From: Tessaracoccus sp. OS52
Lineage (GTDB): Bacteria > Actinomycetota > Actinomycetes > Propionibacteriales > Propionibacteriaceae
Assembly: GCF_020687685.1 (NCBI RefSeq)
Contig: NZ_JAJEWM010000001.1
Span: 310,001 to 374,000, forward strand
Direction of reading: 5' to 3'
DNA length: 64,000 nucleotides
Shown in pieces: positions 18,503-28,015 of this stretch. Below the pieces are notes generated by a model that was not told the origin of the DNA, ran no database searches, and saw only the letters and a program-made list of their open reading frames with translations. Positions within the stretch are counted from its first letter, which is position 1. Every line of letters begins with the position of its first letter. The position numbers were made by a program, and so were the translations under genes.

Positions 18503-19380
18503 TGGCCCAGTACGACAGCCTCGGCCTGCCGCTGCGCCACGCGGGCAAGGTCCGCGAGCTCTACGACCTCACCCTCGACGGCGTCCCCCGCGTCCTGATG
18601 GTGGCCACCGACAACATCTCCGCCTTCGACCACGTGCTGTCCACGCGGATCCCGGACAAGGGCGCCATCCTGACCCAGCTGTCGCTGTGGTGGTTCGCCC
18701 AGCTGGCTGACATCGTCGACAACCACGTGGTGAGCACCGACGTCCCCGAGCTGGTGCGGGGGAGGGGCACCGTCGTCGAGTTGCTGGACATGGTCGAGGT
18801 CGAATGCGTGGCCCGCGGCTACCTGACCGGCAGCGGCTGGGCCGAGTACCAGGACTCCCGGACGGTGTGCGGGGTCCGGCTGCCCGAGGGGTTGCGCGAC
18901 GGGGACAGGCTTCCCGAGCCGATCTTCACCCCGGCCATCAAGGCCCCGCTCGGCGCCCACGACGAGAACGTGGACTTCGAGACCATCGTGCGGCTGCACG
19001 GCAGGGACCTGGCCGAGCAACTGCGGGACCTGACGCTGCGGATCTATTCGCGGGCGGCAGGGATCGCGGCGGAGCGGGGCATCATCCTGGCCGACACGAA
19101 GTTCGAGTTCGGACGCCGGGCCGACGGCACGCTCGTGCTGGCCGACGAGGTGCTGACGCCCGACTCGTCGCGCTTCTGGGACGCCGCGCTGTGGCAGCCG
19201 GGGGTCTCGCTCCCGAGCTTCGACAAGCAGTACGTGCGTGACTGGCTCGCCCACGAATCCGGCTGGGACAAGGCCTCCGACACCCCGCCCCCCGCTCTCC
19301 CCGACGAGGTCGTGGCCGCGACTCGGGAGCGCTACCTGGAGGCCTACCGCCGCCTGACCGGCACCGAGTTCCCCGGCTGA
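18502..19380 (+). CDS. purC: SAICAR synthetase
   Basis: This 292-residue phosphoribosylaminoimidazole-succinocarboxamide synthase joins CAIR and aspartate using ATP, the step just before PurB. The start region GKVRELYDL is the phosphate-binding part of the family. VATDNISAFDHV, ECVARGYLTGSGW and ILADTKFEFG are typical SAICAR synthetase motifs. The ATG overlaps the purB stop codon. The gene is followed at once by a palindromic repeat (19397-19458), which may act as its terminator. The following purS has its own -10 box, so purC probably ends the purB-purC transcript or partly reads through. Confidence 0.95.
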   Translation: MAQYDSLGLPLRHAGKVRELYDLTLDGVPRVLMVATDNISAFDHVLSTRIPDKGAILTQLSLWWFAQLADIVDNHVVSTDVPELVRGRGTVVELLDMVEVECVARGYLTGSGWAEYQDSRTVCGVRLPEGLRDGDRLPEPIFTPAIKAPLGAHDENVDFETIVRLHGRDLAEQLRDLTLRIYSRAAGIAAERGIILADTKFEFGRRADGTLVLADEVLTPDSSRFWDAALWQPGVSLPSFDKQYVRDWLAHESGWDKASDTPPPALPDEVVAATRERYLEAYRRLTGTEFPG

Positions 19381-19396
19381 TCACGAGGCCGGGAAA

Positions 19397-19458
19397 ATCG
19401 GACAGAAACTCCGTTTTCTCCGCACTGCTGTGCAAAGAAAACGGAGTTTCTGTCCGAT
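19397..19458. repeat. 62-bp palindromic repeat, copy 1
   Basis: Two perfectly complementary 23-base arms surround a 16-base centre that itself contains GCAC/GTGC complementarity. The arm core is ACTCCGTTTTC and its complement. A second copy with the same arm sequence lies at 28016-28071, and similarity runs on for about 14 bases (ATCCTCC...) past the right arm. It starts 16 bases after the purC stop, so on the RNA it would form a very strong hairpin and could terminate transcription. It has no clear U-tract and no coding capacity. Confidence 0.85.
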
Positions 19459-19550
19459 CCTCCTCCCTCGCCTGAGTGTCCCCACCCGGCGGCACTGGAA
19501 CCCGACGTCCGCAGGCGGCTTGGGGCGAGAACCCCCAGCCGCTGGTCCAG

Positions 19551-19556
19551 TATCCT
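19551..19556 (+). promoter_or_regulatory. -10 element of a leaderless purS promoter
   Basis: TATCCT ends seven bases before the ATG at 19564. There is no ribosome site in the gap, which suggests a leaderless purS-purQ transcript separate from purB-purC. Confidence 0.45.
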
Positions 19557-19563
19557 TTGCCCC

Positions 19564-19803
19564 ATGAGTCGCGTGATCGTCAATGTGATGCCCAAGCCCG
19601 AGATCCTGGATCCCCAGGGCAAAGCAGTGACGGGCGCGCTCACGCGTCTGGGCTTCGACGGCCTGAGCGTCCGTCAGGGCAAGCGGTTCGAGATCGAGGT
19701 GGACGGCGACGTCACGCCCGAGGTGCTGGCCGACATAGAGCAGGCAGCCGAGCGGCTGCTCGCCAACACGGTGATCGAGTCCTTCGAAGTGGTGACCGAC
19801 TGA
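19564..19803 (+). CDS. purS: Phosphoribosylformylglycinamidine synthase subunit PurS
   Basis: This 79-residue protein is the small structural subunit of the three-part FGAM synthase (PurS-PurQ-PurL). In this complex PurQ supplies ammonia from glutamine and PurL uses it to turn FGAR into FGAM. The sequence has the usual ferredoxin-like pattern: an initial [16 protein letters not shown] strand-turn, [15 protein letters not shown], and a C-terminal [10 protein letters not shown] strand. Its TGA overlaps the purQ ATG. The third subunit gene, purL, is unusually far away at 29231. Confidence 0.95.
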   Translation: MSRVIVNVMPKPEILDPQGKAVTGALTRLGFDGLSVRQGKRFEIEVDGDVTPEVLADIEQAAERLLANTVIESFEVVTD

Positions 19804-20477
19804 TGCCCCGCATCGGGGTGGTCACTTTCCCCGGCTCCCTGGACGACCACGACGCGCTGCGCGCCGTCGAACTCTGTGGCGCAGAGGCCGTCCCGCTGTG
19901 GCACGGCTCGGACTCCGTCGACGGCGTGGACGCAATCATCCTGCCCGGCGGCTTCTCCTACGGTGACTACCTGCGTTGCGGTGCGATCGCCCGCTTCAGC
20001 CCGATCATGGACACCGTCATCGACGCCGCGAACAAGGGCATGCCGGTGCTCGGCATCTGCAACGGTTTCCAGTTGCTGTGCGAGGCGCATCTCCTCGACG
20101 GCGCCATGATCCGCAACGTGGATCAGCACTTCATCTGCAGGGACCAGCGGCTGCGCGTCGAGACCATCGACACCGTCTGGACCAACGACTTCACCAAGGG
20201 CGAGGAGATCACCATCGTCCTCAAGAACGGCGAGGGCAACTTCCAGGCGGCTCCGGAAACACTCCGTCGGCTGGAGGACAACGACCAGGTGGTGTTCCGA
20301 TACGTGGACAACCCCAATGGTTCGGCCTCCGACATCGCGGGCATCACCAACGCCCGCGGGAACGTCGTGGGCCTGATGCCGCACCCCGAGCACAATGTCG
20401 AGGAGCTGACCAGCCCTTCGCTGGACGGCCGGAAGTTCTTCAGCTCCGTGCTGAACTTCCTGTCCGTGCGCGCCTGA
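19803..20477 (+). CDS. purQ: Phosphoribosylformylglycinamidine synthase subunit PurQ
   Basis: This 224-residue class I glutamine amidotransferase supplies ammonia to PurL. The nucleophile is Cys86 in GICNGFQLL, and the His/Glu of the triad are in PHPEHN near residues 195-198. The N-terminal [10 protein letters not shown] and the [12 protein letters not shown] loop are typical of PurQ. It is coupled to purS by a TGATG overlap. Its stop codon directly abuts the stop of the convergent minus-strand gene, with no bases between them. Confidence 0.95.
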   Translation: MPRIGVVTFPGSLDDHDALRAVELCGAEAVPLWHGSDSVDGVDAIILPGGFSYGDYLRCGAIARFSPIMDTVIDAANKGMPVLGICNGFQLLCEAHLLDGAMIRNVDQHFICRDQRLRVETIDTVWTNDFTKGEEITIVLKNGEGNFQAAPETLRRLEDNDQVVFRYVDNPNGSASDIAGITNARGNVVGLMPHPEHNVEELTSPSLDGRKFFSSVLNFLSVRA

Positions 20478-21221
20478 TCAGCCGGCGAGCCACCGCACCG
20501 CGTTGTCGAACAGCCTGGCGTAGCCCGGCCAGTCCATGAACTCCTGGGGCGCCCAGTGCGGTGAGATGTCGGAGGCGAACGCCAGCGTGCGGCCCTCACC
20601 CACGTTGCGAACCGCAAGCAGGGGGTGGGCCTCGACGGTGGCCAGCACCGTCGCATCCGGGCGGGCGGTGAGTTTCTGGTATCCCAGCAGCGCCGGCCAG
20701 TCCTGGTCCAGCCCCGCCACCACCGGATGCTCGGTGCCGGTCAGCGCACCCTCGACGCCCTCGGGCGCCTCCACCCTGTCGTCGTAGGGGAGGATCTCAA
20801 CGGGCAGCACCTCCTCGATCGCGGTGCCGTGGTAGTTGGCCTTGGCCTGGAACCCCTGGAAGCTGAGGTAGCCGCCGGCCATCATCAGCCCGCCACCCTG
20901 CTGGACCCACTCGCGAAGCAACTTCGCGCGGTTCGGGGCCCGGCGGCCCTCCTCGAACACCTGCGGCGGCAGCAGCAGGGTGTTGGAGCCGACGTCGGAG
21001 AGGATGACCACGTCCCAGGCGGACAGTTCCTCGAGCGTGAGCGGGAAGTCGGCGGCGACGTCGTGGGAGCGCAGGTGCGTCACCTCATGACCGGCCTCCC
21101 CGAGTACTCGGAGCAACTCCGCGCACCCGATGTGGACCTGCGTGTGGGGGAAGGCGTCATAGCCCTTGTGGTCGATGACCGCGCTGACCCAGGACTCGCC
21201 TGCGAGAAGAACCTTGACCAT
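20478..21221 (-). CDS. Glutamine amidotransferase-like protein (ThuA/DUF1355-type)
   Basis: This 247-residue soluble protein of flavodoxin-like class I amidotransferase fold has VKVLLAGESWVS at the N-terminus, WDVVILSDVGSNTLLLPP in the middle and a GGGLMMAGGYLSFQG turn where a true amidotransferase would have its nucleophile elbow. I see no Cys at that place, so ammonia-transfer activity is doubtful. Similar proteins are annotated as putative glutamine amidotransferases of unknown role. A TAGGGT -10 box six bases before the ATG suggests a leaderless mRNA. Its 3' end abuts purQ, but it is on the other strand and is probably unrelated to purine synthesis. Confidence 0.75.
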   Translation of the reverse strand: MVKVLLAGESWVSAVIDHKGYDAFPHTQVHIGCAELLRVLGEAGHEVTHLRSHDVAADFPLTLEELSAWDVVILSDVGSNTLLLPPQVFEEGRRAPNRAKLLREWVQQGGGLMMAGGYLSFQGFQAKANYHGTAIEEVLPVEILPYDDRVEAPEGVEGALTGTEHPVVAGLDQDWPALLGYQKLTARPDATVLATVEAHPLLAVRNVGEGRTLAFASDISPHWAPQEFMDWPGYARLFDNAVRWLAG

Positions 21222-21227
21222 GCCGTC

Positions 21228-21233
21228 ACCCTA
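21228..21233 (-). promoter_or_regulatory. -10 element, leaderless amidotransferase-like gene
   Basis: On the minus strand TAGGGT ends six bases before the ATG at 21221, putting +1 on the start codon. No Shine-Dalgarno sequence is present. Confidence 0.45.
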
Positions 21234-21275
21234 GCCAATCGGTGACGCCGGCGCGCGCGTGGTTGGATTGGTGCC

Positions 21276-23744
21276 ATGTCTGCGAACCTCACCCGTGAAG
21301 AGACTGCCTTCCGCGCCGCCGCGATCCGGCTGAGCGCCCAGCAGGTCACCGTGGACCTGCGTGACTGCCAGGACCTGCAGCAACCCACCTACCCGGTGCG
21401 CTCCGCCATCCGGCTGACGACGTCGCAGCCCGAGACCTGGGTGGACTACATCGGCGAGTCCGTCACCGCGGTCCTGGTGGACGGGCAGGTCCGTCCCGTG
21501 GAGTTCGACGGCGCCCGCGTCCTGCTCCGCGACCTGCCGGTCGGGGCGGAGTGCGAGGTGGTCGTGGAGGGGGCCTCGTTGTACTCGCGCACCGGCGAGG
21601 GTTTGCACCGCTTCCAGGATCCCGCGGACGGCGCGGTCTACCTCTACACGCAGTACGAACCGGCCGACGCCCGGCGCGTCTACCCCTGCTTCGAGCAGCC
21701 GGACCTCAAGGCCCGCTACTCGTTCTCGATCATCGGCCCCGAGGGCTGGGAGCTCGTGAGCAATCAGCCGGAGACCGCGCGAGTGGACGCGGGGGCGGGG
21801 ATGGTGTGCGTCGACTTCGCCGAGACCCCGCCGCTGTCGTCGTACCTGACCTGCATCTGCGCCGGCCCCTACCACCGGGTGGGCGGCGAGTGGTCGTCGC
21901 CCGACGGGCGGATCGACGTCGCGCTGGGGCTCCTTTGCCGGCGGTCGCTGGCCAAGTACCTGGACGCGGAGGAACTCCTGCGCATCACCCGGGCAGGCCT
22001 GGGCTACCTGCACGAGGCGTTCGGCGACTACGTGTGGGGCAAGTACGACCAGGTCTTCGTCCCGGAGTACAACCTCGGCGCCATGGAGAACCCGGGGCTG
22101 GTCACGTTCACCGAGCACTACCTGTTCCGCTCCAAGGCGACGCCGGCGCAGTACCAGGGCCGCGCCAACACCATCCTCCACGAGATGAGCCACATGTGGT
22201 TCGGTGACCTGGTGACGCCGCGCTGGTGGAGCGACCTGTGGCTCAAGGAGTCCTTCGCGGAGTTCATGGGTGCGTTCCTCTCCGGGGAGGCGGCCGGCTT
22301 CGACGACGCCTGGCTCAACTTCACCGGCGTCCGGAAGGCCCAGGCCTACATCGCGGACTCGCTGCCGACGACCCACCCCGTCGTGGCCGACATCCCAGAC
22401 CTGGAGGCGGCGAAGAACAACTTCGACCGCATCACCTACTCCAAGGGCGCGGCCGCGCTCACCCAACTGGTGCACTATGTCGGGCTCGAGAACTTCTTCG
22501 CGGGCTGCCGCCGCTACTTCTCGCGGCACGAGTACGCGTCTGCCACCCTGGCCGACTTCCTGGACGCGCTGGCCGAGACCTCCGGTCGCGACCTCGAATC
22601 GTGGGCGCGCGCCTGGCTGCTGACCAGCGGGCACGACACCCTCGCCGTTGCGCCGACTCCGGCGTCGCTGGCCGGGGCGAGCCGGCCGCACGCCACCACC
22701 GTCGGCCTCTACGACCTCGTGGACGGGAGGCTGGCGCTGCGGGACCGGCTCGACGTCGTGCTCGAGCACCCCGTGACCCCGCTGGGAGAGCTGGGTGCGC
22801 AGCCGGCCGCGATCATCCCGAACGACACCGACCAGACCTTCGCCCGCATCGCCTTCGACGACGACACCCGGGCCGTGCTGTTGCAGCGCGTCGCAGACCT
22901 GGAGCCGCTCACCCGCGCGGTGGTCTGGGCCGCGCTGTGGTCCGACGTCCGCGATGTGGCTCTCCCGGTGGCCGACTACGTGGCAGCGGTGGTGGCGCAC
23001 GCCCCGTCGGAGGACCGGACCGGGACGCTCACGGCGTTGTTGGCGCACGTCGGCGAGGCCATCGAGCGCTACGTGCCCGAGACCCGTCGGATCGCGGCCG
23101 CCGCATCCTGGCGCGACGCCTGCCACCAGGCCGCCCGGGGGGCCGAGCCCGCGTCGTCGGAGCAACTGCAGTGGACCAAGGCCTACCTGAGGGTAGCCGC
23201 CGTCGCCCACGAGGACGTGGACTGGGTCACCGAGGGCGAACTGGAGGGCCTGGAGGTCTCCGACGACCTGCGCTGGCTCGCCTGGCAGACGCGCGCCGCG
23301 CAGGGCCGCGCGTCGGACGAGGAGTTGAACGCCGCCCTTGCGGCGGACCGCACGGCCGCCGGTGTGAACGCACACCTGCAGGCCTGGTACTCGCGTCCGG
23401 ACCCGGCTCTCAGGGCGGAGGCATGGCGTCGGGCCCACGTCGTCGGGGGCGAGACGAACGATCACGTCGACGCACTTCTGGCCGGGGTGTTCGCGCCCGG
23501 GGCGCCGAAACTCACGGCGCCGTTTGCGCAGCCCTATTTCGACGGCCTGCTCGACGTCTGGGCCGAGCACCCGATCGGAATCGCGATCAGGCTGGTGGAG
23601 GACGGGTATCCGCGAGGCGTCGAGCACAAGCCCCTCTCCGAGGCCTGGCTCGACGCCCACCCGGATGCCCCCGCGGCGCTGCGCCGGCTCGTCGTCGAGA
23701 AGGACGCCGAGCTGGCGGTCGCCGCGAGGGTCCAGCGGGGTTAG
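21276..23744 (+). CDS. pepN: Aminopeptidase N (M1 family zinc metallopeptidase)
   Basis: This 822-residue protein removes N-terminal residues from peptides in the cytosol. The M1 exopeptidase motif GAMENPG is at about residues 269-275. The zinc site HEMSHMWFGDLV (about 303 on) is followed about 20 residues later by the third ligand in KESFAEF. The length and the C-terminal helical ERAP1-like domain match actinobacterial PepN. The stop codon overlaps the stop of the convergent subtilase gene by three bases. A Shine-Dalgarno sequence is not evident. Confidence 0.93.
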   Translation: MSANLTREETAFRAAAIRLSAQQVTVDLRDCQDLQQPTYPVRSAIRLTTSQPETWVDYIGESVTAVLVDGQVRPVEFDGARVLLRDLPVGAECEVVVEGASLYSRTGEGLHRFQDPADGAVYLYTQYEPADARRVYPCFEQPDLKARYSFSIIGPEGWELVSNQPETARVDAGAGMVCVDFAETPPLSSYLTCICAGPYHRVGGEWSSPDGRIDVALGLLCRRSLAKYLDAEELLRITRAGLGYLHEAFGDYVWGKYDQVFVPEYNLGAMENPGLVTFTEHYLFRSKATPAQYQGRANTILHEMSHMWFGDLVTPRWWSDLWLKESFAEFMGAFLSGEAAGFDDAWLNFTGVRKAQAYIADSLPTTHPVVADIPDLEAAKNNFDRITYSKGAAALTQLVHYVGLENFFAGCRRYFSRHEYASATLADFLDALAETSGRDLESWARAWLLTSGHDTLAVAPTPASLAGASRPHATTVGLYDLVDGRLALRDRLDVVLEHPVTPLGELGAQPAAIIPNDTDQTFARIAFDDDTRAVLLQRVADLEPLTRAVVWAALWSDVRDVALPVADYVAAVVAHAPSEDRTGTLTALLAHVGEAIERYVPETRRIAAAASWRDACHQAARGAEPASSEQLQWTKAYLRVAAVAHEDVDWVTEGELEGLEVSDDLRWLAWQTRAAQGRASDEELNAALAADRTAAGVNAHLQAWYSRPDPALRAEAWRRAHVVGGETNDHVDALLAGVFAPGAPKLTAPFAQPYFDGLLDVWAEHPIGIAIRLVEDGYPRGVEHKPLSEAWLDAHPDAPAALRRLVVEKDAELAVAARVQRG

Positions 23745-26425
23745 TTCCTGCCCTTCTTTGCTCCGGGGCCGTTGCCGGCCGAGGTGTCTGCGCCCTCACC
23801 GTAGGCAATGGTGAACGCGGGGCTGTTCCAGATCTCCCAGTGGTCCGGGTTGCTCGGATCGCCGAGAGCCTTCAGCACGCGGACCTCCAGGACGTAGTCG
23901 CCGTCGCTGACGCGGCGGTACTTGTCGTTGCCGTTGTTGCCCTGGTAGGTGCCGTCCCACGGGATCGTCGCCACTCCCGCGAGCCGACCTTCGTCGATGA
24001 ACGTGGCGTAGTTGATGAAGTTGGAGTGCACCTTGGCGCCCTTGGTCCCGTCGGCGTTGGCCCTGTAGATGTCGAAGTAGATCGCGTTGGTGGGGTAGTC
24101 CAGGGTGAAGTAGATGATGGGGTAGTCCCCGTCCACCATGGAGTACTCGTGGAACGGCTCAGCGACGTCCAATCCCTCGGGAGACAGGTAGGTGAGCAGG
24201 GCGTCGAAGGCCGTGAGCGCCTGGTAGTCACCTGACATCCCTGCGAACGGGATGGTCAGTTCATCGGTCGCGGAGGTGAGGGTCAACCAGCCGCCGTAGA
24301 TGATGCCGTCGGCGCCGAAGTCCTCGGCGATGGTGACGTCGACGGTGGCGCTGCCGCCCGCGGGGACGGTGATGGTGTCCGCGGAGAACGACACGTCGGC
24401 CTCGGCCAGCAGGAACCTCGGAGCGTAGGTGGCGCCGCCGGTGGCGATGCCGTGGCGGACCCCCAGGTCATAGGTCACCGCGGTGTCGGAGTCGTTGCTG
24501 ACGCTGACGGTGGTGGTGATGGGGCCTGCTTCGCCCTCCCCGAGCGAGATCTTCGACGGGGAAGCCGAGGTCACCGACAGGACCGCCTGCGGGATGTCGA
24601 TCAGACCGCCGCCCTGGCGGTGTACCGGCTCGTAGTAGCCCGCGTCCTTGACCACGCTCCAGTCGAGCTGGTCAGCGGTGTTGGTGAGCGCCCGTCGGAC
24701 GTCGTAGGGGTCCAGGCCCGGGTCGGCCTCCAGCAGGAGAGCCGCGGCGCCGGCGACGTGCGGTGCCGCCATCGACGTGCCGCCGGTCGAGAACGCGCCA
24801 CCCTTTTCCAGGGGGTAGGTGGAGTAGATGCTGCCGCCGGGAGCGGAGACGTCGGGCTTCAGCGTCAGGTCCGCGGCCAGGCCGTAGGAGCTGAAGTCGG
24901 ACTGGTAGCCGCCGGTGGGGTTGTCGAACCGCTTTGGTGCCTCGGAGAATGTGATCTCCGTGGGAGCCTCGGCACGCAGGGCGTTGCCGTCGGTCTGCTG
25001 GACAGCGACGACGGGGATGGTCACGGGCGAGCCGGCCACCGTCGGGTTGATGATGCCGGGGATGTTGTTGGCGATGATCAGCGCGTCGTAGCCTGCGGCC
25101 TGCGCGGTCAGCGCCTTCTCCGCGAAGCTGCACGAGCCGCGGCTGACCAGAAGGGCCTGGCCATCGGCGGCGGCGGGCGCGACGGTGCCCGTGCAGCCGA
25201 GCACGGGGTTGGCCGCGATCAGCTGGAAGGTGGAGCCGCCCACCGGGGCGGGTGCGCCCTCTGCCTGGGAGAACGGAGCTTCCGTGCCCGCCGTCGTGGT
25301 GACGTAGTTGGCCATGTGGCGGGTGTTGTCCACCGAGCCGACCGAGATGACGTCGTGGGCCACCGACGGCGCGCCGCCGGAGAAGGTGCCCGAGGTGCCG
25401 GAGTTGCCCTGGGAGATGGTGACGACGACACCGGCCTGCACGAGTGCGTTCGCGGCCTGCGCCGTCGGGTAGGACGGCCAGGTCGCAAAGGCGGCGCCGA
25501 GGCTCATGTTCACGACGTCCATGCCGTCGGCCCAGGCGCGCTCCATGGCGGCGTTGATGATGTCGGAGTCGCTGCTCCCGTCGCAACCGAACACTCGGTA
25601 GGCGCCGAACTCCACGCCCGGCGCGACGCCGGTGATCTCGCCGTCGGCGCCGACGATGCCCGCGACGTGGGTACCGTGGCCGCCGCAGTCGTCGGGCCAG
25701 GCGTCGGGCTTGGGAGCGGCGATGGCGGGATCGTCGCTGCCGGAGTCATAGGCGTCGCCGACGAAGTCGTAGCCCCACTTGACGCGGCCGTTGGGGAAGT
25801 CGGCGGTCTGGTCATTGGTGCCGGCTCCGCCGAACGCGGGGTGGTTGTAGTCGATACCGGAGTCGATGATGCCGACCTTGACGCCCTTGCCGGTGAGACC
25901 CAGCTCGTTCTGGGCCACGTCGGCGCCGGTCATCTGATTGGCGTACTCCATCTCAGGGGTAGTCGCCTCGGTAACGGGGAGGTCGAACTTGAGGACCGGG
26001 TAGACAGCGGCGACGCCGCGCACCGTGCTCAGCTTCGCGGCGTCCTGGTCGCTGACCGAAACAGACATGCCGTTCCAGAGAGCGGTGAAGCTCCGGGAGA
26101 CCGACAGCTTGAGGCCCGCGTTCTTGGCTGCCAGCACTACAGCATCCTGGGCAGCCTTGGCCGAAGACTTCGAACCGCCCTTGGCTTCGGCGGCTCCCTT
26201 CACCTCGACGAACCACCTGTCCGTCACGCGGGGCTGGCCCTCGTACTGCGAGAGCAGGTCCTCGATGGATTGCTGGGGGACTGCGACACCGAAGTCGGCA
26301 GCGCTGCCGAGGTCCTCGACGTCGTTGGGATCTGCTGTGGCTGTGACGGCACTCGCGGCACAAAGGGCTGCTGCCAGTGCCCCGACCCCGAGCGCCCGCA
26401 GGCGGGCAGTGGGACGTTTGGTCAT
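23741..26425 (-). CDS. Secreted subtilisin-like serine protease (S8) with PA domain
   Basis: This 894-residue secreted endopeptidase begins with a Sec signal peptide (basic MTKRPTARLR, Ala/Leu core, cleavage near residue 31). An inhibitor-I9-type propeptide follows at about 65-150. The S8 domain has Asp188 (GIIDSGIDYNHP), His250 (CGGHGTHVAGI) and the Ser of GGTSMAAPHVAG near residue 550. A protease-associated domain is inserted at about 370-490. The last ~300 residues are Fn3-like beta domains as in cell-envelope subtilases. There is no LPxTG signal, so it is probably released. The start is supported by GAGGAG eight bases upstream. Its 3' end overlaps pepN; both act on proteins but are convergently transcribed. 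Confidence 0.92.
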   Translation of the reverse strand: MTKRPTARLRALGVGALAAALCAASAVTATADPNDVEDLGSAADFGVAVPQQSIEDLLSQYEGQPRVTDRWFVEVKGAAEAKGGSKSSAKAAQDAVVLAAKNAGLKLSVSRSFTALWNGMSVSVSDQDAAKLSTVRGVAAVYPVLKFDLPVTEATTPEMEYANQMTGADVAQNELGLTGKGVKVGIIDSGIDYNHPAFGGAGTNDQTADFPNGRVKWGYDFVGDAYDSGSDDPAIAAPKPDAWPDDCGGHGTHVAGIVGADGEITGVAPGVEFGAYRVFGCDGSSDSDIINAAMERAWADGMDVVNMSLGAAFATWPSYPTAQAANALVQAGVVVTISQGNSGTSGTFSGGAPSVAHDVISVGSVDNTRHMANYVTTTAGTEAPFSQAEGAPAPVGGSTFQLIAANPVLGCTGTVAPAAADGQALLVSRGSCSFAEKALTAQAAGYDALIIANNIPGIINPTVAGSPVTIPVVAVQQTDGNALRAEAPTEITFSEAPKRFDNPTGGYQSDFSSYGLAADLTLKPDVSAPGGSIYSTYPLEKGGAFSTGGTSMAAPHVAGAAALLLEADPGLDPYDVRRALTNTADQLDWSVVKDAGYYEPVHRQGGGLIDIPQAVLSVTSASPSKISLGEGEAGPITTTVSVSNDSDTAVTYDLGVRHGIATGGATYAPRFLLAEADVSFSADTITVPAGGSATVDVTIAEDFGADGIIYGGWLTLTSATDELTIPFAGMSGDYQALTAFDALLTYLSPEGLDVAEPFHEYSMVDGDYPIIYFTLDYPTNAIYFDIYRANADGTKGAKVHSNFINYATFIDEGRLAGVATIPWDGTYQGNNGNDKYRRVSDGDYVLEVRVLKALGDPSNPDHWEIWNSPAFTIAYGEGADTSAGNGPGAKKGRN

Positions 26426-26547
26426 GGGTCGAACTCCTCAGAGGAATGGGTACGGAGCGGACGATGCTCCTCTAGCGGCAAATCTTCCATCAGATTTGTC
26501 GCAGTTGTGTGATTTTCGGCTAATGCGCGGAGAAATTCACGTCTCGA

Positions 26548-26553
26548 TATGGT
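26548..26553 (+). promoter_or_regulatory. -10 element, leaderless DUF1206 gene
   Basis: TATGGT ends six bases before the ATG at 26560 and fits TANNNT. No ribosome site is seen between them. Confidence 0.45.
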
Positions 26554-26559
26554 TACGCC

Positions 26560-27369
26560 ATGGAAACCCCGGACGTCGACGACGCCAAGCAGGCTGCCCG
26601 GAAGATCGACCGGTCACCGGCCTACAAGGCGACGGTCAGGGGTGGTCTGGTGGTCTACGGAGTCGTCCACCTGCTGATCGCGTTCCTGACCGTCCAGCTG
26701 GCCATCGGGGCCTCCGACGAGGAGGCCTCCCAGGCCGGCGCGATGCGCGCGCTGGCGAACACCCCGCTCGGCCCGGTGCTGCTGTGGGCAGTGGCCGTCG
26801 GATTCTTCGCGCTCACCCTGTGGCAGCTGCTCAGTGCCTTCATCGGGCATCACGAATACTCCGGCGCCAAGCTGACGCGCAAGCGGTTGGGCTCGGGAGG
26901 CAAGGCGGTCGTCTACGCAGCCCTTGGGATCGCGGCGGCGAACGTCGCCAACGGCACCGATTCCGAGGGGGACACGGCCTCGGCGGTGGGCGGCTCCCTG
27001 ATGGCGCTGCCCTTCGGTCAGGTCCTGGTGGCCCTGGTGGGGCTGGGTGTGGCGGCGGTCGGCGCCTACCTCGCGAGCAAGGCGTTCACCGGCAAGTGGA
27101 GTGAGGACCTGCACGGCAGCCTCAGCGGCAGGTGGAAGTGGTTGCCGCGCCTCGGCTACGTCGCGAAGGGGGTCTCCTTCCTGTTGGTCGGCCAGCTCTT
27201 CGTGTTCGCGGCGTGGACCTACGATCCCGAAACTGCGGGCGGCCTCGACGCCGCGCTGCAGTCGCTGCGCTCCGCACCATTCGGACCGTGGATGCTGGCC
27301 GCCGTGGCCTTGGGGTTCGCCTGCTTCGGGTTCTACTGCTTCCTCTGGGCACGGCGGGCAAAGGTCTGA
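26560..27369 (+). CDS. DUF1206 family membrane protein
   Basis: This 269-residue integral membrane protein has six predicted helices arranged as three similar two-helix units; each unit starts with a Gly-containing YGVVHLLIAF, VVYAALGIAA or VSFLLVGQLF helix. Such a threefold repeat is characteristic of DUF1206, a family common in actinobacteria whose function is unknown. The N-terminal ~25 residues are charged and cytosolic. It is a single-gene unit with a leaderless-type promoter. The next 28 bases lead directly into a broken Fic gene. Confidence 0.85.
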   Translation: METPDVDDAKQAARKIDRSPAYKATVRGGLVVYGVVHLLIAFLTVQLAIGASDEEASQAGAMRALANTPLGPVLLWAVAVGFFALTLWQLLSAFIGHHEYSGAKLTRKRLGSGGKAVVYAALGIAAANVANGTDSEGDTASAVGGSLMALPFGQVLVALVGLGVAAVGAYLASKAFTGKWSEDLHGSLSGRWKWLPRLGYVAKGVSFLLVGQLFVFAAWTYDPETAGGLDAALQSLRSAPFGPWMLAAVALGFACFGFYCFLWARRAKV

Positions 27370-27397
27370 CGCTCCGCGCGGGTGCGCGACACCCTGA

Positions 27398-27853
27398 GTT
27401 CGTTACACCACGCTGACGGTCCCGGTCTCTGCCGGGCTGCTGACCGACACGGCGGCCTACTTCCACGCGCTGACGGACTACCGCGAGGGGTACGTCGAGA
27501 CGATCATCCGACAGTTCATCAACGCTTCATTCCGTGCGATCGGCAACGGCCGGACTCTGGTCGAAGACCTGGAACAGGTCTACGAAGGGTGGAGCGAGAG
27601 CCTTGCCTCCAGGCGTGGCTCGGCGGCACGACGCCTGCTCCCGCATCTGCTCAACCAGCCTGCGGTCAACATCGCCTATGTCGAGACTGCCACCGGCGTC
27701 GCCCTGTCTGCGGCGCAACGCGCCGTCGAGCAACTCGAGGAGGCGGGCATCCTGAAACGAGCGGGCGGCGGGCAGCGCAACCGGGCGTGGATCGCCCAAG
27801 ATGTCATTGACGCGCTCGACGCCTTCGCCGAACGCGTCGGCCGTCGGGCGTAG
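27398..27853 (+). pseudogene. C-terminal remnant of a Fic-family protein
   Basis: An uninterrupted frame of 151 codons without a suitable start codon encodes the end of a Fic (AMP-transferase fold) protein: TVPVSAGLLTDTAAYFHALT, YREGYVETIIRQF and NGRTLVEDLEQVYEGW, then a winged-helix-like tail with ATGVALSAAQRAVEQLEEAG and GQRNRAW. The catalytic HxFxDGNGR loop and everything before it are missing, and an in-frame stop lies at 27395. It is therefore a 5'-truncated pseudogene. The upstream neighbour is the intact DUF1206 gene and the palindromic repeat lies 163 bases downstream, so deletion or rearrangement here is likely. Confidence 0.8.
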
Positions 27854-28015
27854 GCACCCATAGCCCCGGGGACTGACCACTGAGGTCACGCGCTCGACGC
27901 TCCTTTGCGACCATCCAGAGGTACTGTCGACGTCCCGGATCGAGAATTCCACGAGGCCGAAGCGTCGGCCTGGCTGTCGCCATAGAGCTCGACCTTGGCC
28001 ACCCCATGGATAGAA

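Noticed and set aside
20478-21221. Assigning the amidotransferase-like protein to purine synthesis because it abuts purQ
   Set aside because: It is on the opposite strand, has its own promoter and lacks a visible nucleophile Cys.
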